Counted from the stretch's first letter, positions 27,276 to 36,077 are shown. The stretch: DNA of 64,000 nt from an uncultured Dorea sp. (GCA_910578865.1 CAJTRM010000006.1:1-64000), one strand, 5' to 3'. Numbers and translations are program-made. The notes: generated from the letters alone by a model not told the origin.

Positions 27276-28304
27276 CTATACTGCCTTGCTGTGAGCCCAT
27301 CCCTCCGGACTGTAGATCCCTTTCTGTCTTTTCTGCATATATTTGTCAAATGCAGCTGTAATAAACGGGCACAGGAACAGTGTAATGATAGAGGCAGTCG
27401 CACACTGTGCAGTCGCCATCGGCACAAATTCCTCCATCGTCGGATCAGCCTCGGCTACTGCGGCCGGAGTCATAGCGGAATTCAAAGCCGTCGTTCCAAT
27501 TGCAGCTCCCATGGCGTTCCTCTCCTTCTTCGGAAGCAGCAGGTTGATAATAAAGAAAAACAAGACTGCTGTTGCCGCGGATATCAGTCCAAGCACAATG
27601 CCGGAAGCTCCTGCCGTCAGGATGGTCTTAACATCTGTCTTGGCCCCGATTGAAATCGTCATGAAAAATGTTACAATCGGCTGTGCATTCCTGCAGGCAT
27701 CACGGAATCCTTTGTCAAGGTTTCCCCAGATAAAGCCTATCAGCAGCGGTACTAATACTGCAACCAGCGACATAATCGGGATATTGGCAAGCCCCGTGGC
27801 TCCAAGCGCCACCAGTGTAAAGAACGGTCCGTCATTCAGGGACAGGATGGAGATAGCCCCTGTATCTGTAGCATTTCCAAACTGAGAGGACAGAGAAATG
27901 TACAGAGAACCATTGGAATTTGTGATCGCTGCAATCAGTACAAATGGTGCAATCCCGAGAAATCCCGCAGGCCCGCAGATTTTACCTACAATAAGGCCAA
28001 GAATTACGCCGAGAAGGAACTTGGAACCGGTCATGATCACGCCCTTGTACAGTGGCATGCCTACCTGTTTTATATCGATCATAGAGCCGCAGACAATCAG
28101 GAAGAATCCCATCATACAGGAATTCCCTTCATAGAACAATGCAGTTACATAGCCTCCGATCTGGAATACCTGCGGAACAAATGTTGCAAGTACAACCGCA
28201 ATTACCAGCGGGATGATTACCAGGCCGCCCGGAAGATTTTTCATTTTATTAAGAATATCCATATCTTTTCGTCCGTCTGACACTACTTTCTTTTCTTCGC
28301 TCAT
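27276..28304 (-). CDS. KDGT-family sugar-acid permease
   Basis: A 342-residue protein with about ten membrane helices. KNLPGGLVIIPLVIAVVLATFVPQ at the start and the NSNGSLYISL and LNSAMTPAAVAEADP segments match the 2-keto-3-deoxygluconate permease (KdgT) family, proton symporters of sugar acids. Next to a DUF1537 kinase and a PdxA2-type dehydrogenase the likely substrate is a four-carbon acid such as D-threonate or erythronate rather than 2-keto-3-deoxygluconate, since no KDG kinase or aldolase is here. It is the last gene of the three-gene operon. Confidence 0.88.
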   Translation of the reverse strand: MSEEKKVVSDGRKDMDILNKMKNLPGGLVIIPLVIAVVLATFVPQVFQIGGYVTALFYEGNSCMMGFFLIVCGSMIDIKQVGMPLYKGVIMTGSKFLLGVILGLIVGKICGPAGFLGIAPFVLIAAITNSNGSLYISLSSQFGNATDTGAISILSLNDGPFFTLVALGATGLANIPIMSLVAVLVPLLIGFIWGNLDKGFRDACRNAQPIVTFFMTISIGAKTDVKTILTAGASGIVLGLISAATAVLFFFIINLLLPKKERNAMGAAIGTTALNSAMTPAAVAEADPTMEEFVPMATAQCATASIITLFLCPFITAAFDKYMQKRQKGIYSPEGWAHSKAV

Positions 28305-28337
28305 TTTCTTTCTCTCCTTTTATTTTTTTTATAACTA

Positions 28338-29693
28338 TCACTTACGGATCAGAGTTCTTTCCGATTCTCGGAACAACCGGTCAACAATATCGCACGCTGT
28401 ATGGTCATTTCCGGTAAGGCCGCCTTTTCCTACTACCGGAAGTCCGTCGTAGCTTCCCACCAGACGGCCGATGTCTGTCTGCGGGATAACATAATCCAGC
28501 ACTTCGATACATTCTACTCCCAGCTGACGGCATACATTTACCATCGTATCTCCGCCGGTCGTATAAAGTCCTGCGATCCTGTCTCTTCCCGTCTGTTCCA
28601 GCACTCTGGAAATAATCATCCCAAGCCCTGCATTAATCCTGTCCGCACTCATACCGTGTGCATAATGCCTCTTATTGTCTTCCTCGCTCAAGTTCAAAAG
28701 CTCCCCGTGAAGAGCCGTCTCAAAGAGGATCGCTCTTGGCCGGCTGCCCGACTCCAGATATTCCAATGCTTTATGTACAGCCTTTTCAACCTCTTCAAGC
28801 GCTGTTGTCCCGCCTTCGATCATAGACAACGGATCCACACTGATCCGCACATGCCTGGAATCCTCGCAGAGAACCTCCATCTGTTTTTTTGTCACCGGCG
28901 TTGCACTCCCTGCGGCTATCAGAACCGTTTTGCCTGCTTCCTCTGCTTCCGGCGGAAGGTTAGGCTCCTCCACCCCGATCAGGCTCCTGTGATAAGCCAT
29001 CTTGGCGGTAAACGGGCCCGGATCCACCGTGACTACATCCCAGCCCAGAGCAATGCACGCCTGGGCAATATTTTCAACATCCTCCAGCGTTATGGCGTCT
29101 GCAACGATCACCTGGCAGCCTGCCGCTCTCTGCTCTGCGAGCGCCTCCTTAATCACCTCGTCCCCTGCCAGCACCTTATCCAGTGTGACCAGACCCACCT
29201 TCCTTCTCGTCTGTCCGGCCAGAAGCCTCGGAATATAATTTTCCTTTACCGGCGTCCTCACATCCTGTGCCACCGGCGTATTGATCAGCGCGACCCCGTC
29301 TATGACGGAATACCCGCCCACCAGAATCCTTCTGGACTGGGGCATAGCCGGAACTACAACGGCAACGGCCTCTTCACTGAGCTGATCCAGCATGGCATCA
29401 ATCTCCACTCCGATCCCGCCGCGCATAGTAGTATCCGTACGCTTCTGATAATATTTGACGCCCATGTTTTTCAGTGCGATCGTAGCATCCTTAACCTTGT
29501 CGTACGCCTCATTAGCCGGGAGCGGACGGCTGTTGCTGCTGATAATGATCGCATCCAGTTCCTCCACTGCTTCTGCGTTTGATGCAGCCTCTACATTAAA
29601 GAACACGGCCGTCCTCGCCTTGCTTCTTGCCAGCAATACACCGGTTGTTGTAGCACCGGTCAGGTCATCTGCTACAGTTCCTATAAGTGGCAT
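28338..29693 (-). CDS. dtnK: Four-carbon acid sugar kinase (DUF1537, DtnK-like)
   Basis: A 451-residue two-domain kinase. The N-terminal substrate domain has VADDLTGATTTGVLLA and YQKRTDTTMRGGIG. The C-terminal nucleotide domain has LIAAGSATPVTKKQM and LYTTGGDTMVNVCRQLG and KGGLTGND. These are the hallmarks of the DUF1537/Hrk family, which phosphorylates D-threonate, erythronate, 3-oxo-tetronates or related acids at O4. Coupling with a PdxA2 homolog points to D-threonate kinase: the product D-threonate-4-phosphate is oxidised and decarboxylated to DHAP. Other family substrates are possible, so the symbol is provisional. Confidence 0.88.
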   Translation of the reverse strand: MPLIGTVADDLTGATTTGVLLARSKARTAVFFNVEAASNAEAVEELDAIIISSNSRPLPANEAYDKVKDATIALKNMGVKYYQKRTDTTMRGGIGVEIDAMLDQLSEEAVAVVVPAMPQSRRILVGGYSVIDGVALINTPVAQDVRTPVKENYIPRLLAGQTRRKVGLVTLDKVLAGDEVIKEALAEQRAAGCQVIVADAITLEDVENIAQACIALGWDVVTVDPGPFTAKMAYHRSLIGVEEPNLPPEAEEAGKTVLIAAGSATPVTKKQMEVLCEDSRHVRISVDPLSMIEGGTTALEEVEKAVHKALEYLESGSRPRAILFETALHGELLNLSEEDNKRHYAHGMSADRINAGLGMIISRVLEQTGRDRIAGLYTTGGDTMVNVCRQLGVECIEVLDYVIPQTDIGRLVGSYDGLPVVGKGGLTGNDHTACDIVDRLFRESERTLIRK

Positions 29694-29719
29694 ATCTTTC
29701 CCTCACTTTCTATGTCATT

Positions 29720-30736
29720 CTATGCTTCCCTTTCATGCTGCTTTGCCGCATACTCAGCAACTACCTTCGTAGACTCGATCAGGCTGATACATCCTGCGAT
29801 TCCCTTACCCGCAATGTCAAATGCAGTTCCATGATCCACCGAACTCCTGATGAACGGCAGGCCGAAGGTCAGAGTCACAGACTTTTCAAAATCAAGAGTT
29901 TTGCATGCAATGTGCCCCTGGTCGTGATACAGAGAAAGAATTGCATCAAATTTTCCGGACTTTCCGATGTTGAACACAGAGTCTGCAGGGCACGGTCCCA
30001 CTGCATTGATCCCCTTTTGTTTTGCAGCTTCTACGGCCGGCCCGATATCCGTAAGCTCCTCTGTGCCGAAAAGACCGTTATCTCCGTTGTGCGGATTCAG
30101 TCCCGCAACTGCAATCAACGGATGCTCGATCCCCACCTTGCGAAGCTCTTTGTCAATATTTACTACATTTTCCAGAATCACATCCTTCGTAGCATAATGA
30201 CAGGCATCTACCAGAGACATGTGGCGGCTTACAAAAAACACCCGCAGCTTGTGGCAGGAAAACATCGTAAGGGCATACGGAGAATTCGTAACATTCTGAT
30301 AGATTTCTGTATGTCCCGGTTCCTTTACTCCTACCAGCTTGATCGCCCCTTTATGTATCGGTGAGGTAGATACTGCGTCCACCTTTTTTGCCATCCCAAG
30401 CTCAATGGACTTCATGATCCAGTCAACAGCCATCTGCCCTGCAAGCTTCTGCTCCTTCCCCCATTCGATAGAAGCCACATCATAATTTCCGGTTTCCAGA
30501 ATATCAATCGTTCCATATTCATATTTTGCCTCTGCAGGATCTGAGATCTGATTGTAGTTCAGCTCCTTCCCCAATACCTTTGCCGCTCTTTCCATAATTG
30601 CCTGACTTCCGATCACGAACGGCCTGCAGCAGTTGTGAATCTCTTCTGACAGCATCGTTCCTACTACGATTTCCGGCCCGATCCCTGCCGGGTCTCCCAT
30701 TGTAATTGCTGTTACTGGTCTGAATTTCTCGCTCAT
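29720..30736 (-). CDS. pdxA2: PdxA2-type 4-phospho-D-threonate dehydrogenase
   Basis: A 338-residue enzyme with TMGDPAGIGPEI, the metal-binding HTEIYQN and NPHNGDNGLFG, SLYHDQGHIACK and TFGLPFIRSSVDHGTAFDIAGKG, the complete set of PdxA motifs. The catabolic PdxA2 group acts on D-threonate- or erythronate-4-phosphate with NAD to give DHAP and CO2. PdxA of vitamin B6 synthesis is the alternative, but the neighbouring kinase and permease favour the catabolic role. It is the first gene of the operon, with its own promoter and flanking operator-like repeats. Confidence 0.9.
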   Translation of the reverse strand: MSEKFRPVTAITMGDPAGIGPEIVVGTMLSEEIHNCCRPFVIGSQAIMERAAKVLGKELNYNQISDPAEAKYEYGTIDILETGNYDVASIEWGKEQKLAGQMAVDWIMKSIELGMAKKVDAVSTSPIHKGAIKLVGVKEPGHTEIYQNVTNSPYALTMFSCHKLRVFFVSRHMSLVDACHYATKDVILENVVNIDKELRKVGIEHPLIAVAGLNPHNGDNGLFGTEELTDIGPAVEAAKQKGINAVGPCPADSVFNIGKSGKFDAILSLYHDQGHIACKTLDFEKSVTLTFGLPFIRSSVDHGTAFDIAGKGIAGCISLIESTKVVAEYAAKQHEREA

Positions 30737-30758
30737 TTTTCCATTCCTTTCTTTTTGT

Positions 30759-30933
30759 TTTCGTTTATGTTTTCGTTTTATTTTCTTTATTGGTTATATT
30801 TTATTATGTTTCCTTCTGTTTTTCAATCCCTTTTTGTAATTTCAGTACATTTATATATTATAAAGTCCTGATTTTTGTGCACATTATCCCATTTTAAGCT
30901 TTATTTTTTTCGTTTACTTTCGTTTTTTCGTTT
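30759..30933. promoter_or_regulatory. Cluster of five TTTCGTTT operator-like motifs
   Basis: Exact TTTCGTTT copies lie at 30759-30766, 30771-30778, 30908-30915, 30918-30925 and 30926-30933, with a variant GTCGTTTT near 30947-30954. Two copies lie just downstream of the pdxA2 start site, while three lie upstream of it and just before the isomerase promoter. That arrangement suits a DeoR-type repressor that loops DNA. Confidence 0.65.
30798..30826 (-). promoter_or_regulatory. Promoter of pdxA2-kinase-permease operon
   Basis: Minus strand: -35 TTGAAA (30821-30826), a 17-bp spacer and -10 TAAAAT (30798-30803). It is flanked on both sides by TTTCGTTT copies. Confidence 0.75.
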
Positions 30934-30957
30934 TGTTATTTTTTTGTCGTTTTAAAG

Positions 30958-30986
30958 TTGCGTTTTAAATGTATCAGGAGTATAAT
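30958..30986 (+). promoter_or_regulatory. Promoter of the isomerase gene
   Basis: -35 TTGCGT (30958-30963), a 17-bp spacer and a consensus -10 TATAAT (30981-30986), directed rightward. The TTTCGTTT cluster ends 24 bp upstream. Confidence 0.8.
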
Positions 30987-31043
30987 GATATCAAAAATAG
31001 CAGGGCAGACACATTTTGTCCCTGTAACGCTAAGGAGGAAAAT

Positions 31044-31826
31044 ATGAGCAAGAAGTTATATTTTGGAAGCAATCTGAAAATGTATAAGACCATAAAAGAT
31101 ACTGTGGATTACCTGAATGCTCTTGTAGATAACACAAAAGACATCAGCCGCGACGAGATTGAATTATTTATTATCCCGTCTTATACTACTCTGGAGAGCG
31201 CAACCCGGAAGGTTGACCGCAAATATGTGAAATTAGGCGCACAGAATATGTGCTGGGAAGATGAAGGACAGTTTACAGGAGAGATCTCTCCTGTGATGCT
31301 GAAAGAATTGGGACTTGATCTTGTTATGATCGGGCACTCTGAGAGAAGGCATGTTTTCGGCGAGACAGATATCGAAGAAAATAAAAAAGTAAAAGCCGCA
31401 CTGAACCACGGCTTTACTACCTTACTATGTATCGGTGAAACTGCACAGGAGAAAGAGTTCGGCATCAGCTCAGAGGTTCTCCGCACACAGCTCAAAATTG
31501 GTTTTCACAATGTGCCCGTATCACAGGCCAAAAACATCTGGGTCGCATACGAACCGGTATGGTCCATCGGTGTAAACGGAACTCCGGCCTCCGCCGGCTA
31601 TGCAGAGGAAATGCACAAGGTCATCAAGGCCTGCCTGGCTGAAATCTTCGGCGAAGCAGCAAAAGATATTCCCGTCCTCTACGGCGGAAGCGTGAACCCC
31701 GGCAATGCCAATGAGCTGATCGTACAGCCCTCCATCGACGGCCTCTTTACCGGACGCGCCGCATGGCAGGCAGATAAGTTTGACAGGCTTATCCGTGACG
31801 CCAAGGCTGTTTACGAGGCACAATAA
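31044..31826 (+). CDS. Triosephosphate isomerase-like protein
   Basis: A 260-residue TIM barrel. The catalytic residues are all visible: Lys12 in SNLKMY, His98 in IGHSERR and Glu170 in AYEPVWSIG, plus the phosphate-binding YGGSVNPGN. The start is set by AAGGAGG before the ATG at 31044. The usual NWKMN is NLKMY, as in catabolic paralogs. It is divergent from the PdxA2 operon, which makes DHAP, so converting DHAP to glyceraldehyde-3-phosphate is the simplest role. The alternative is a tetrulose-phosphate isomerase of the EryH/LerI type, which belongs to the same fold family. Confidence 0.88.
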   Translation: MSKKLYFGSNLKMYKTIKDTVDYLNALVDNTKDISRDEIELFIIPSYTTLESATRKVDRKYVKLGAQNMCWEDEGQFTGEISPVMLKELGLDLVMIGHSERRHVFGETDIEENKKVKAALNHGFTTLLCIGETAQEKEFGISSEVLRTQLKIGFHNVPVSQAKNIWVAYEPVWSIGVNGTPASAGYAEEMHKVIKACLAEIFGEAAKDIPVLYGGSVNPGNANELIVQPSIDGLFTGRAAWQADKFDRLIRDAKAVYEAQ

Positions 31827-31839
31827 TCACAGACGAGGA

Positions 31840-31915
31840 TACCCTCAGCGGACAAGAAGATCATGTCACAGCTGCACCCCGGGCCCGGAAGTTCCCGGCG
31901 GCTGTAACTGTGACA
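31840..31915 (+). repeat. Dispersed element, copy 3, with a hairpin after the isomerase gene
   Basis: TACCCTCAGCGGACAAGA begins at 31840 and matches the left arms of the copies at 4157 and 6670. The right arm of that palindrome is missing. It runs directly into another inverted pair, TGTCACAG (31864-31871) and CTGTGACA (31908-31915), with a GC-rich inner stem; this may serve as the isomerase terminator. Confidence 0.5.
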
Positions 31916-31939
31916 CATTTCTCTGCCCTGCATAAGATC

Positions 31940-32758
31940 TTAATGCAGCTCTCCCACCATTTCGCCAAGCCGCACTTTTGTCTCTGCACCGCGCTTCATA
32001 TTCTGCACAATCCGGCAATCAATGTTTACTCTGCCCTCCTGCACCAGCACCAGTATGGTAGAGCCTCCGAATTCAAAATATCCTTTTTCTATCCCCTGAT
32101 GGATCCTTCCCTTTCGGTGATAGTTATGAATTTTACCTACAAGCAGCGCACCGATCTCCATCTGGATCATATCCCCGAACTGCTGAGTGCGGATCTCTAA
32201 GTATTCTCTGCTGTTCTCCACGAAAACCGGGCGGGAGGTATAAGCAGCCGGACGCACACAATGAAGTCTTCCCCGGATAGACCTGGATATCCCCCTGTCG
32301 CCGCTGCAGACATAACAATACCTGTGATAATTCTGAGGTGTCAGCCGGAAGATCAGGCAGGTTCCGCCGCAAAACCGTTCTGCCAGTTCACGGCTCCCAA
32401 GCAAATCTTCCAGATTGTATTCTACGTGCTTGATCCTCCATGACTGATCCTTATCTACCGGATATACACTCAAATATCCGTCGCACGGGCTGATCAGATG
32501 ATCCGGCGTAATGTCTGTCCGTTCTACGCGTCTTCTCCTCGTAAAAAAGTCATTGAAAGAGGTATATTTCTTTTTTTCGCATCCGGTCATATCAATATGG
32601 TGCTTTTTAATGAACAACGGCACCATCCACCGGGAAAGCCCTGAATTCAAAAATATTCCGACATACCTCGAAAGAAACGGCCGGGTCAGTATTTTCAAAA
32701 CTGCCCGCCCGATTATCGTTCCGTACAAAAATCTAATTGTCAGTGTTTCTTTTCTCAT
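31940..32758 (-). CDS. psd: Phosphatidylserine decarboxylase proenzyme
   Basis: A 272-residue protein. FNDFFTRRRR, the Asp of SPCDGYLSV, the His of NYHRYCYV and the C-terminal FGGSTILVL are the PSD family signatures. The Gly-Ser bond in GGST is the autocleavage site that creates the pyruvoyl cofactor, so a short alpha chain of about 40 residues should result. It converts phosphatidylserine to phosphatidylethanolamine at the membrane. It overlaps the upstream pssA gene by 4 bases, so the two steps are made together. Confidence 0.93.
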   Translation of the reverse strand: MRKETLTIRFLYGTIIGRAVLKILTRPFLSRYVGIFLNSGLSRWMVPLFIKKHHIDMTGCEKKKYTSFNDFFTRRRRVERTDITPDHLISPCDGYLSVYPVDKDQSWRIKHVEYNLEDLLGSRELAERFCGGTCLIFRLTPQNYHRYCYVCSGDRGISRSIRGRLHCVRPAAYTSRPVFVENSREYLEIRTQQFGDMIQMEIGALLVGKIHNYHRKGRIHQGIEKGYFEFGGSTILVLVQEGRVNIDCRIVQNMKRGAETKVRLGEMVGELH

Positions 32759-33399
32759 ACTTCAAGCCCCATTCCCATCAAAAGAACAATAAGTTCTACT
32801 ACTCCGGTAAATACAATTCCTATTTTCCCGACAAGATATGGCTTCTTAATCCGGACCGGAGAAATAAATGCAACTGCAACAATGATCAGCAGGAAGGCAA
32901 ACAGTGTTCCAGCATCCAGCGCAAAACGATTCCCCAGCACAAAGAATGCCGGCAGAATCAGCGCGATTGATGTCACCGGAAGTCCCAGATACCATTTCCT
33001 TTTTCCTGTCTCCGCCTGCTGCCGCTCTTCTTCCAGAACATTAAAATATGCCAGCCGGATCAGCGCGCACAGCACATAGAAGCATGCCGACAAAAACGCC
33101 AGATAGCTTTTCTGTCCGATCTGATAAGTAAACAAAGCCGGAAAAACGCCAAAGCAGATCAGATCACTCAGGGAATCTATCTGAACCCCAAACCGTTTCT
33201 CCATGTCATCCCGCTGCTTTGTAGCGGCCACCGTGCCGTCAAACATATCACAGATACCTGCTATCATAAGACAGATCATAGCTTTACGAAGCTGCCCTTC
33301 CGTTGCAAACACAATACCGGTAAAGCCTGACAGCATCCCCAGATACGTCAATACCACTGTATAATTATAATAGCCGCACAATCTCTTCTTTTCTCCCAT
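32755..33399 (-). CDS. pssA: CDP-diacylglycerol-serine O-phosphatidyltransferase
   Basis: About 214 residues with six or more membrane helices. The CDP-alcohol phosphotransferase motif reads CDMFDGTVAATK..RFGVQIDSLSD, with the four metal-binding aspartates present. The Arg usual in DGxxAR is Ala here, which is worth checking for activity. The start at 33399 has AAGGTGG 9 bases upstream; the longer frame to 33432 lacks a ribosome site. It makes phosphatidylserine, the substrate of the coupled decarboxylase. Confidence 0.9.
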   Translation of the reverse strand: MGEKKRLCGYYNYTVVLTYLGMLSGFTGIVFATEGQLRKAMICLMIAGICDMFDGTVAATKQRDDMEKRFGVQIDSLSDLICFGVFPALFTYQIGQKSYLAFLSACFYVLCALIRLAYFNVLEEERQQAETGKRKWYLGLPVTSIALILPAFFVLGNRFALDAGTLFAFLLIIVAVAFISPVRIKKPYLVGKIGIVFTGVVELIVLLMGMGLEV

Positions 33400-33481
33400 C
33401 TTTTTTATCCACCTTTCTCTTTTCATCCCCATGCAGGCTTATATGAAACCTGCCACCCTATCCGTATATTCATTCATTTTA

Positions 33482-34066
33482 TCAGGACGCCGCCGCCGAA
33501 AATACAATACTGTAGACCAGGATGCACCATGGCTTCCCAAAAACAATAATCGCGGCAAATTTGCGGGTGCTCATCTTTGTCAGCCCGGTAAAATAACAAA
33601 AAAAATCGTCCGGAAACAGCGGAAGCACCATGCCAAGGAACAGCACTGCTGTGTAAGACTTACTGTCCGCCATCCATTTCGACCACTTCTCATACTTTTT
33701 ACCCGGAAACATTTTTCCGACAAGCTCACTCCCATATTTTCGCGCAAGCAGGAATGCGATCATAGAGCCTGCAGAAATGCCGATATAATTGCACCAGAAC
33801 CCTCCCATCCATCCAAACAGGATTGCCCCGACGATACACCCGAAAAAACCGGGCAGTACCGGCAGCACCACCTGGGCCGCCTGTATTACTACCAAAATGA
33901 GCGGCGCCATCAATCCAAAGCCTGCAATGTACTCCTGCAGTGTCTCGACAGAGTCGAATTTCCCGTCAAGATAAGCTTTAAACAAAACTGCCGTAAATGC
34001 CAGACATAACACCATCAGCCCTGCCGTCATCCATTTTTTCCATCTGTCTGCCTGCTTTTCCGGCAT
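33482..34066 (-). CDS. TVP38/TMEM64 (VTT-domain) membrane protein
   Basis: A 194-residue protein with about five membrane helices. The core GFFGCIVGAILFGWMGGFWCNYIGISAGS and FFCYFTGLTKMSTRKFAAI match the VTT/SNARE-associated domain shared with DedA proteins, linked to lipid scrambling and membrane homeostasis. AAGGAGG lies just before the ATG. It sits upstream of pssA-psd on the same strand, consistent with a phospholipid module. Confidence 0.85.
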   Translation of the reverse strand: MPEKQADRWKKWMTAGLMVLCLAFTAVLFKAYLDGKFDSVETLQEYIAGFGLMAPLILVVIQAAQVVLPVLPGFFGCIVGAILFGWMGGFWCNYIGISAGSMIAFLLARKYGSELVGKMFPGKKYEKWSKWMADSKSYTAVLFLGMVLPLFPDDFFCYFTGLTKMSTRKFAAIIVFGKPWCILVYSIVFSAAAS

Positions 34067-34207
34067 TACTTCCTCCTTGCTCTGTGTTTTTTCCCAAAAA
34101 TTTTAATTATAAAACCTCTTAATCCTTCCAAAAAGAGATTTTAACACATCTCTCTCATAAAATAAATGACTGGCCTTAAATTAACCTTGAAAAAATTACG
34201 GGCAAAA

Positions 34208-35404
34208 CTAAAGCTTTACTATAAAGCAGGCATTCCGTCCAAATTCACTGTCTACAGAAATTGTGCCGCCGTGCCGCTCTGTAATGGACTTTGCAATCGC
34301 AAGGCCGAGCCCGAAGCTTCCGGCATCACTGGTTCTGGATTCTTCTGTGGAATAAAATCTGTCAAAAATATAGGGAATATCTTCCTGCGAGATTCCGGCT
34401 CCCGTATTATATACCGATATTTCCGGGCGGCCGTTTCTCAGGCGGAGGGCAAGTGCCAGCTGCCCGGACCTGGGTGTATGCTTTATGGCATTGTCAAGCA
34501 GGATAGCAGTCAGCTGCCTGATCTCCTCATCATTTCCTTCATAGAAGACGCCCTCTTCAATCTCATAAACAAAAGAAATGTTTTTTTCAAAAGCCACGCT
34601 GTCATAAGTCAATGCCATTTCCTCCACGCAGTCAGAAAGAGAAAATCTCATTTTTTTCAGCTGCACCTCTCCTTCCTCAAGATAAGAAAGTGTCAGCAGC
34701 CTGTGGATCATCTGATCCATCCTTTTTGTCTCCGATAAAATATGCATCAAATGCTTATTATCCCCAATCTCCCCCTTAAGGGCCTGTGCATTGATACTGA
34801 TGGCTCCCACCGGCGTCTTCAGCTCATGACTTGCATCAGATACAAATTGCTTCTCTCTCTGAAGAGCCGCCTCGGCCGGCCTGGTAACAAACCGGGATAA
34901 AAAGTAACTCACCGCAAACAGAAGCAGCACTGCCCCAAGGATCAACAAAAGCTGCAGGATGATCTTGATCCCGCCCTTGCTCTGGTAAGCGCTGTCCGTG
35001 ACAAATAAGATTCTGTGCCCGTCCTGCGTCTCCCGGAAAACATAGATATAAGAAAACCAGCTCCACTCTTCCGGATCGTTATCGCATATATTTTTTATCA
35101 CTGATTCCGGAATGCTTTCCTCGGTCTTACCGGTCACAGAGTAGATATTCAGAATTGTATTTTTACTGTCGAGCGTTACTGCGTAGACCGCGTTTCCGTA
35201 ATTGGGTTCCTCCCCCTGCTCGCCGTCCCCTTGCTGAAACCCCAGAGACAGTTCTCCGTCCACAAGCCACTCCAGCATCTGCAGTGTGCTCAGGCTGTCC
35301 CAGTAATCATTATAGAGATAGTTGATGATGGACAGAACACCAAATACGGAAATCATGAGGCCCATCGTAACAAAAATAAATTTCCTGCGGAGTGTCTTAA
35401 CCAT
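34208..35404 (-). CDS. Sensor histidine kinase of the fructoside operon
   Basis: A 398-residue membrane kinase. Membrane helices near residues 10-30 and 155-180 enclose a sensor of about 125 residues. The HisKA box is VSDASHELKTPVGAIS, with LLDNAIKHTP and FGLGLAIAKSI in the ATPase domain. Its start overlaps the response-regulator stop by 8 bases, and that gene overlaps the GH32 gene in turn, so it is the last member of the sugar operon. A link between the kinase signal and sugar use is inferred from that coupling. Confidence 0.92.
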   Translation of the reverse strand: MVKTLRRKFIFVTMGLMISVFGVLSIINYLYNDYWDSLSTLQMLEWLVDGELSLGFQQGDGEQGEEPNYGNAVYAVTLDSKNTILNIYSVTGKTEESIPESVIKNICDNDPEEWSWFSYIYVFRETQDGHRILFVTDSAYQSKGGIKIILQLLLILGAVLLLFAVSYFLSRFVTRPAEAALQREKQFVSDASHELKTPVGAISINAQALKGEIGDNKHLMHILSETKRMDQMIHRLLTLSYLEEGEVQLKKMRFSLSDCVEEMALTYDSVAFEKNISFVYEIEEGVFYEGNDEEIRQLTAILLDNAIKHTPRSGQLALALRLRNGRPEISVYNTGAGISQEDIPYIFDRFYSTEESRTSDAGSFGLGLAIAKSITERHGGTISVDSEFGRNACFIVKL

Positions 35405-36077
35405 TTTTATTTTCCTCCAGGGAATATCCCACCCCTTTCGTTGTCACGATTTCCACAGATGCTTTCACAAACCGGAGCTTTTTTCTGAGAAAGGATATAT
35501 AAACTTCCAGATTATTGTATTCTGCCGCTTCCAGAGGCCCCCACACTTTCATGATCAGCAGATCCCGCGGCAGAATCTGGTTCTTATTGATCATCAGGCA
35601 TTCCAATAGCTGAAACTCCTTATTCCCCAGCTTCACACTGTTGGATTTGCCGCCCAGTCTCTGGGTAGACTTTTCCAGCCAGATGTCCCCGGCAGCAATC
35701 CTGTCCTGATTCACCCCTGAACTTACCCTTGTCCTCGCCCTGATTCTCGCCAGAAGTTCTGCCGCGTCAAACGGCTTCGTCAGATAATCGTCGGCGCCCC
35801 CGTCCAGCCCGAGGATCTTATCCTCTGTCTGAGACCGGGCTGTGAGAATGATAACGGGGACAGAGATACCTTCACCTCTTGCCGCCTTTAACACATCCAG
35901 ACCGTTTACCTTAGGCAGCATCACATCCAGCAGGACAAGATCATAAATACTGCTCAGCATATAATCAAGTCCGTTCCGGCCGTCATAAACAGTATCCACT
36001 TCGTAGCCTTCCCGGCGGAGGATGGCTTCCAGGCCGTCTGCTATTTTTTTCTCATCTTCAACCACTAATATTCTCAA
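35397..36077 (-). CDS. OmpR-family response regulator of the fructoside operon
   Basis: A 226-residue regulator with a receiver domain (ILVVEDEKKIADGL, phospho-acceptor Asp in LVLLDVMLPK, Lys in LTKPFDAAELL) and a winged-helix effector domain (QRLGGKSNSVKLGNKEFQLLE, ending TTKGVGYSLEE). The ATG overlaps the GH32 stop by 4 bases and the stop overlaps the kinase start, giving a coupled enzyme-regulator-kinase run. Confidence 0.92.
   Translation of the reverse strand: MRILVVEDEKKIADGLEAILRREGYEVDTVYDGRNGLDYMLSSIYDLVLLDVMLPKVNGLDVLKAARGEGISVPVIILTARSQTEDKILGLDGGADDYLTKPFDAAELLARIRARTRVSSGVNQDRIAAGDIWLEKSTQRLGGKSNSVKLGNKEFQLLECLMINKNQILPRDLLIMKVWGPLEAAEYNNLEVYISFLRKKLRFVKASVEIVTTKGVGYSLEENKNG

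Noticed and set aside
28401..29582. 393-codon frame opposite the DUF1537 kinase
   Set aside because: The kinase strand has full family motifs and a ribosome site; the antisense frame is rich in Cys, His and Arg and matches nothing I know.
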